From Fidelibacterota bacterium (GTDB taxonomy: Bacteria; Fidelibacterota; UBA8477; JABMPR01): a stretch of DNA of 64,000 bases. Below the pieces are notes generated by a model. That model searched no databases. It saw nothing but the letters and a program-made list of their open reading frames with translations, and was not told where the DNA came from. The translations under genes were made by a program, and so were the position numbers. Below, piece after piece: positions 60,345 through 64,000 of this stretch. Location of the stretch: positions 1 through 64,000 of the forward strand of contig JAJRSW010000011.1 of the NCBI GenBank assembly GCA_024278595.1, written 5' to 3'. Numbering within the stretch: the stretch's first letter is position 1; each line of letters begins with the position of its first letter.

Positions 60345-61705
60345 TGATATATTCAAAACCAGCCACACTTAATAAATTTCTCATGCTGGTCTGGTTAAGT
60401 TTCATATTTGCTTGTGGCGTAAAGGTCGATCTGCCCACTGCCAGTCAAAATGATACACCCGTGTCCGGAGCCAACGATACATCCTATATTCGGATCAGCC
60501 CTGATTGGGATGCCGGGAACGGGTATTTGTTCTCCAGCCCATGGGATGTGATCGTAGGGGCGGATGGTTACCTCTTTATTGCTGATCACGCTCAAGCGAC
60601 TATTCATGTTATCAGTGCCGCCGGCGTGGAGATCCTGGCAGATGCCTATGGAAATGATTTCTCGGCGCTGTCCAATATTACAGATCCAAGTGGATTGTCA
60701 GTCCTGCCCATGGCTATCGCCCAGGATAGTCGCCTCAACCTGTTCATTGCTGATAGCAGTAATCGGATAATAGTCTGGAATCAATACCTGAACAATGTGG
60801 GCGTAGATTCCATGGCAGTTTCCATCCGGTTGCGTTCTGCAACTGATGCTCTGCTCTGGGTGGCTGATTATGATTCGATTGCAGCACTTCAAGCAGGCGG
60901 CTGGACCATTGAAGACGTAGAATGGTCGGATCAGAACCTGGAACAGTGGTTGGCCCCTCGCCTGTTCTGGGATGCCAGTGATAGTCTGGAGGCTCAGCAG
61001 GTCAGTTTGTACTATGTTGACCCTGATTCTGTACTGGTCACCGGTATCAGCAGTAGTGGGGATATATGTCAAGTGGCTGATGCCCACTCCAATTCCATTT
61101 TAGGTCTATCTTATGTACCGACTGCTTTACTGATGACGGGAAGCGGTGCGGAAATTCTGGTTTATCGCGGAACAATGACAGCCCGGACTGTTTCGACCGG
61201 CACGGGAAATGGGACGGTTAACGATCCACGCGGGATGACTCAGGATCAGAATGGGGGGCTTTATTACACCCAATGGGGGGAGAATTTTAGCGTGCACAAG
61301 GTCGGTGGGAACAGTGGCTTTGAGTTTGGTGAAGATGATATCATGAACATTGAACGTTATGATCATGCTTCTGATGTCGCCCTGGATCAAATCGGTAATA
61401 TATTTATCGCCGATACCGGTCATGATCTGATCCAGCAATTCTCATCATTGGGTAAATTTGCCTTTAATATTGGTATCAGTCGGGTCTTTGTTGATTCCAC
61501 CATTATTGACTCCGTGCTTATCGATTCTATCTATCAAGTCTCTGAGCGGGATACCACCTTTCGAGTTGAGGTTGCCGATATCCTACGTGCCCCGCGTAGT
61601 GTTGCAGTGGATGCCACTGGCATTGTCTATATTGCTGATACCAACAATGACCGAATCATGCGTTACCGGCTTTCGACTGAGTTTGATTACGAAACTGAGA
61701 ATTGA
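60344..61705 (+). CDS. NHL-repeat lipoprotein
   Basis: Lipobox LSFIFAC; SPWDVIVGADGYLFIADHAQATIHVIS, VALDQIGNIFIADTGHDLIQQFS, PRSVAVDATGIVYIADTNNDRIMRYR. Confidence 0.85.
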   Translation: MIYSKPATLNKFLMLVWLSFIFACGVKVDLPTASQNDTPVSGANDTSYIRISPDWDAGNGYLFSSPWDVIVGADGYLFIADHAQATIHVISAAGVEILADAYGNDFSALSNITDPSGLSVLPMAIAQDSRLNLFIADSSNRIIVWNQYLNNVGVDSMAVSIRLRSATDALLWVADYDSIAALQAGGWTIEDVEWSDQNLEQWLAPRLFWDASDSLEAQQVSLYYVDPDSVLVTGISSSGDICQVADAHSNSILGLSYVPTALLMTGSGAEILVYRGTMTARTVSTGTGNGTVNDPRGMTQDQNGGLYYTQWGENFSVHKVGGNSGFEFGEDDIMNIERYDHASDVALDQIGNIFIADTGHDLIQQFSSLGKFAFNIGISRVFVDSTIIDSVLIDSIYQVSERDTTFRVEVADILRAPRSVAVDATGIVYIADTNNDRIMRYRLSTEFDYETEN

Positions 61706-61754
61706 TTGATTATCAGTCCCCAGCCTGAAGGGGGGGGCTGATAACCAATCAATT
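61700..61754. promoter_or_regulatory. Long inverted repeat spanning the NHL-gene stop codon, upstream of the TauE-like gene
   Basis: AATTGATTGATTATCAG(61700-61716) / CTGATAACCAATCAATT(61738-61754), 16 of 17 paired, plus an inner CCCC/GGGG stem. Confidence 0.75.
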
Positions 61755-61777
61755 CGGAAACAGCTCTTGGGAGAATA

Positions 61778-62485
61778 ATGGAAACTGTAGACATCCTGTC
61801 GATCATCACTATTGCCTTTCTGGGTTCTTTTGGACACTGTATCGGGATGTGTGGTGGAATCGTCATTGCCTACTCTACAGCAGGCCTGGAAAAGGAGCGC
61901 GGCAAGGGTGCCCAGGTTACGGCTCATTTACTTTATTCAATGGGGAGAGTAACCACCTATAGTGTCCTGGGGGCAGTATTTGGACTACTCGGTGGGGTGG
62001 TGGTTTTCAATAATACAGCCAAAGGGGTACTTTGGATTGTTGCTGGAATTGCTATGATCCTGGCCGGGTTGTCACTCATGGGGCAGTTCCATTTTCTTAC
62101 CTGGCTGGAAACTTCCTTCTCTCGTTCCAAATGGTATCAAGGAAGATTCAGAACCTTATTGAAGGGTAGCTCGTTGTTCGGGTTCTACCTGCTGGGTATG
62201 CTCAACGGATTGCTGCCCTGCGGTTTTGTTTACTTCTTTGCCATTACAGCCGCCAGTACGGCCAGTCCAGCTTACGGTGCCCTGGTAATGTTTATCTTCG
62301 GGATAAGCACTATTCCGGCTCTTTTTAGCCTCGGTTTCTTCGTCAGTCTCTTTAAGCAGTTAAAGTTCCGACGCCTTATGACCCAGATTGCCTCAGTAGC
62401 AGTGATAGCCTATGGTTTGTTCACCCTTTATAATGGTTATTCATATTTGATTGAGCCGACGCGGACTATTCTGGAGTGTCATTGA
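61778..62485 (+). CDS. Sulfite exporter TauE/SafE-family (UreH-like) membrane protein
   Basis: IITIAFLGSFGHCIGMCGGIVIAYS; GMLNGLLPCGFVYFFAITAAST; multiple TM helices. Confidence 0.88.
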   Translation: METVDILSIITIAFLGSFGHCIGMCGGIVIAYSTAGLEKERGKGAQVTAHLLYSMGRVTTYSVLGAVFGLLGGVVVFNNTAKGVLWIVAGIAMILAGLSLMGQFHFLTWLETSFSRSKWYQGRFRTLLKGSSLFGFYLLGMLNGLLPCGFVYFFAITAASTASPAYGALVMFIFGISTIPALFSLGFFVSLFKQLKFRRLMTQIASVAVIAYGLFTLYNGYSYLIEPTRTILECH

Positions 62486-62511
62486 GGGCTCGGTGGACTG
62501 GTCCTCACCCT

Positions 62512-62529
62512 CCACGACTGAAGTCGTGG
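62512..62529. repeat. Solo palindrome CCACGAC-TGAA-GTCGTGG
   Basis: Perfect 7-bp stem with TGAA loop. Confidence 0.85.
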
Positions 62530-62572
62530 GCTTGCTATTGGCTGCTGGATTCGTGGTCTTGTCATACCGATA

Positions 62573-62595
62573 TAAAAAAATCCGCCGTAGCGGAT
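62573..62595 (-). terminator. Rho-independent terminator of the 62624-63064 gene
   Basis: Minus strand ATCCGC-TACG-GCGGAT-TTTTTTA. Confidence 0.8.
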
Positions 62596-62623
62596 AGTGA
62601 TCCATACCAATTGTGAGTCGTGT

Positions 62624-63064
62624 TTATTTAAACAGGGCTTTCAAGGAACCCCAGGTGTGATTTACCACAGCCAGTTGTGATTCGATCTGGATGATCTCAC
62701 TTAACTCGGAGGTTCCATCCATATTACGAGTCTTCAGGCGATAGGAATATTCCCGTCCCGAGACCTTGGCGATGATGGAATCATCAATAAAAGTATAGCC
62801 ACTCCCCTGTCCCTGGGCATGTAAATAGCCAATCTCAAAAAAAGTTCGACCATTGTCGGTACTGCGCTGCACTTCAAAACCAGCCACATTATGCTCTAAT
62901 GTGGTATTCCATTGAATGATGATACGCGCATCATCAGAATAACCGGCAAAACCACTAATGGTAGCCCCGGCAAAAAGGCTGGAGATGAGAATTACCATGA
63001 CACCGATGACTTTGAATAATTTCACGCTGCAAAAATAGCTGCGAGGTAAGGGTAAACCAATCAA
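62624..63064 (-). CDS. Small exported Fn3-like protein
   Basis: Hydrophobic N-terminus; WNTTLEHNVAGFEVQRSTDNGRTFFEIGYLHAQGQGSGYTFIDD...YSYRLKTRNMDGTSELSEIIQIE. Confidence 0.7.
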   Translation of the reverse strand: MIGLPLPRSYFCSVKLFKVIGVMVILISSLFAGATISGFAGYSDDARIIIQWNTTLEHNVAGFEVQRSTDNGRTFFEIGYLHAQGQGSGYTFIDDSIIAKVSGREYSYRLKTRNMDGTSELSEIIQIESQLAVVNHTWGSLKALFK

Positions 63065-63470
63065 TTTTTGCTAATTATCTGTGATCATTTGATTTGGATC
63101 ATATTTGCTATTTGTGGGGAACCAGCATTCGAGAGAGCTTAGCCCGCATATTTCATGAAGCAGCACAATCTGTTCCTCACGGTGTTATTTTTATTTCTGA
63201 CTGCGTTGTTCGGAATAAATCCGTCCTCAGCGTTCATACAGACCGCTTGCGGATGGTCCCTGAGCCAGGTCGAAGGGTGATTTATCCGCTCGCCTTGTCA
63301 GAAATCAAAATTCCAGCGGTAGAACTACCCTGGGTACAAAGTGTATTTTTGACTGTTTTATGTAACTAACGCAAACACATCATGTTATAATCGTTATTGC
63401 ACTCCCTCATGAAATATGCAGGTTAGGTTCTCATTCATCTGGTAGTAGCGATGGATCATCATCTTACTTT

Positions 63471-63490
63471 CACCGGATTGAAGTCCGGTG
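63471..63490. repeat. Solo palindrome CACCGGAT-TGAA-GTCCGGTG
   Basis: 8-bp stem (one G-T wobble) and TGAA loop, as at 62512. Confidence 0.8.
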
Positions 63491-63529
63491 CTGACGATAT
63501 CAAGTTACTTTAAAAACCTTGCTAATAAT

Positions 63530-63561
63530 AAAGAGGCTGTCCATTGCTGAACAGCCTCTTT
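63530..63561 (-). terminator. Terminator-like hairpin of the partial 63583-64000 gene
   Basis: AAAGAGGCTGT ... ACAGCCTCTTT, 11-bp stem just past the stop. Confidence 0.75.
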
Positions 63562-63582
63562 AATCATCCTATGTAGAACGGA

Positions 63583-64000
63583 TTACTTCAGGAGCATGAG
63601 TTTTTTCACGTCGGTGAAGTTAGCCGATTCGATACGATAGAGATAAACACCTGATGAAACAGAGGATCCATACTGATCCAGACCATTCCACATCACACTG
63701 TAGTATCCAGCATTCATGCTTTGGTCAACCAGAGTGGCAACTTTCTGACCCAGAACGTTATAAATAACGATCCGAACATCAGTGGCTTCCGGTAATTCGT
63801 ACTGAATTGAAGTTACCGGGTTGAAGGGGTTCGGATAGTTCTGATGCAGAGCATAGGTTTCCGGGATCATGTTATCATCCGTAGCAACGTCTGGCTCAAC
63901 GTACAGTTCAACTGGAACCATCATATCACCACCGGTGCTGAGGAACCAGATGTTAGCATGATAGGTAACATCTTCTTCAATACCAGTAGCGTCCAGAGTA
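63583..64000 (-). CDS. C-terminus of a T9SS-sorted exported protein (runs off window edge)
   Basis: Open frame continues to the edge; YALHQNYPNPFNPVTSIQYELPEATDVRIVIYNVLGQKVATLVDQSMNAGYYSVMWNGLDQYGSSVSSGVYLYRIESANFTDVKKLMLLK. Confidence 0.9.
   Translation of the reverse strand, partial: TLDATGIEEDVTYHANIWFLSTGGDMMVPVELYVEPDVATDDNMIPETYALHQNYPNPFNPVTSIQYELPEATDVRIVIYNVLGQKVATLVDQSMNAGYYSVMWNGLDQYGSSVSSGVYLYRIESANFTDVKKLMLLK

Overview
64 kb of dense protein-coding bacterial DNA. I saw no rRNA, tRNA, CRISPR array, transposase or phage gene. The gene content points to an FCB-group bacterium (Marinimicrobia, Calditrichota or Bacteroidota-like; inferred, not tested) with a type IX secretion system (T9SS): a complete SprA/Sov-like translocon gene (31241-37804), a PorD/DUF4835-like gene, several PorV/PorQ-like barrels, and several large exported proteins with the C-terminal 'NYPNPFNPxTxI...LGQxVxTL...G.Y...W.G.....SG.Y.Y.....' sorting domain. 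The rest is mostly housekeeping: mdh, chorismate mutase, rdgB, prmA, an Asp/Glu racemase, LD-carboxypeptidase, YjbQ, a TPR-histidine kinase, and a DUF4159-DUF4175-TPR envelope module. The most unusual observations are: (i) an amidohydrolase homologue at 11678-12847 whose metal-ligand motifs all look replaced; (ii) two genes each split by one in-frame TAA, one exactly at the PLP-binding Glu motif of a class IV aminotransferase; (iii) a family of ~165-170 bp MITE-like intergenic elements with imperfect terminal inverted repeats; (iv) 28-nt GTAGAG...CTCTAC palindromes, one inside the 5' end of a predicted ORF; (v) two parallel lipoprotein / exported protein / PorV-type barrel operons; (vi) a class III aminotransferase / kinase-like / secernin gene group of unknown function. 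No clearly new defence or mobile system is evident. Family names come from recognising motifs by eye; no database search was run.
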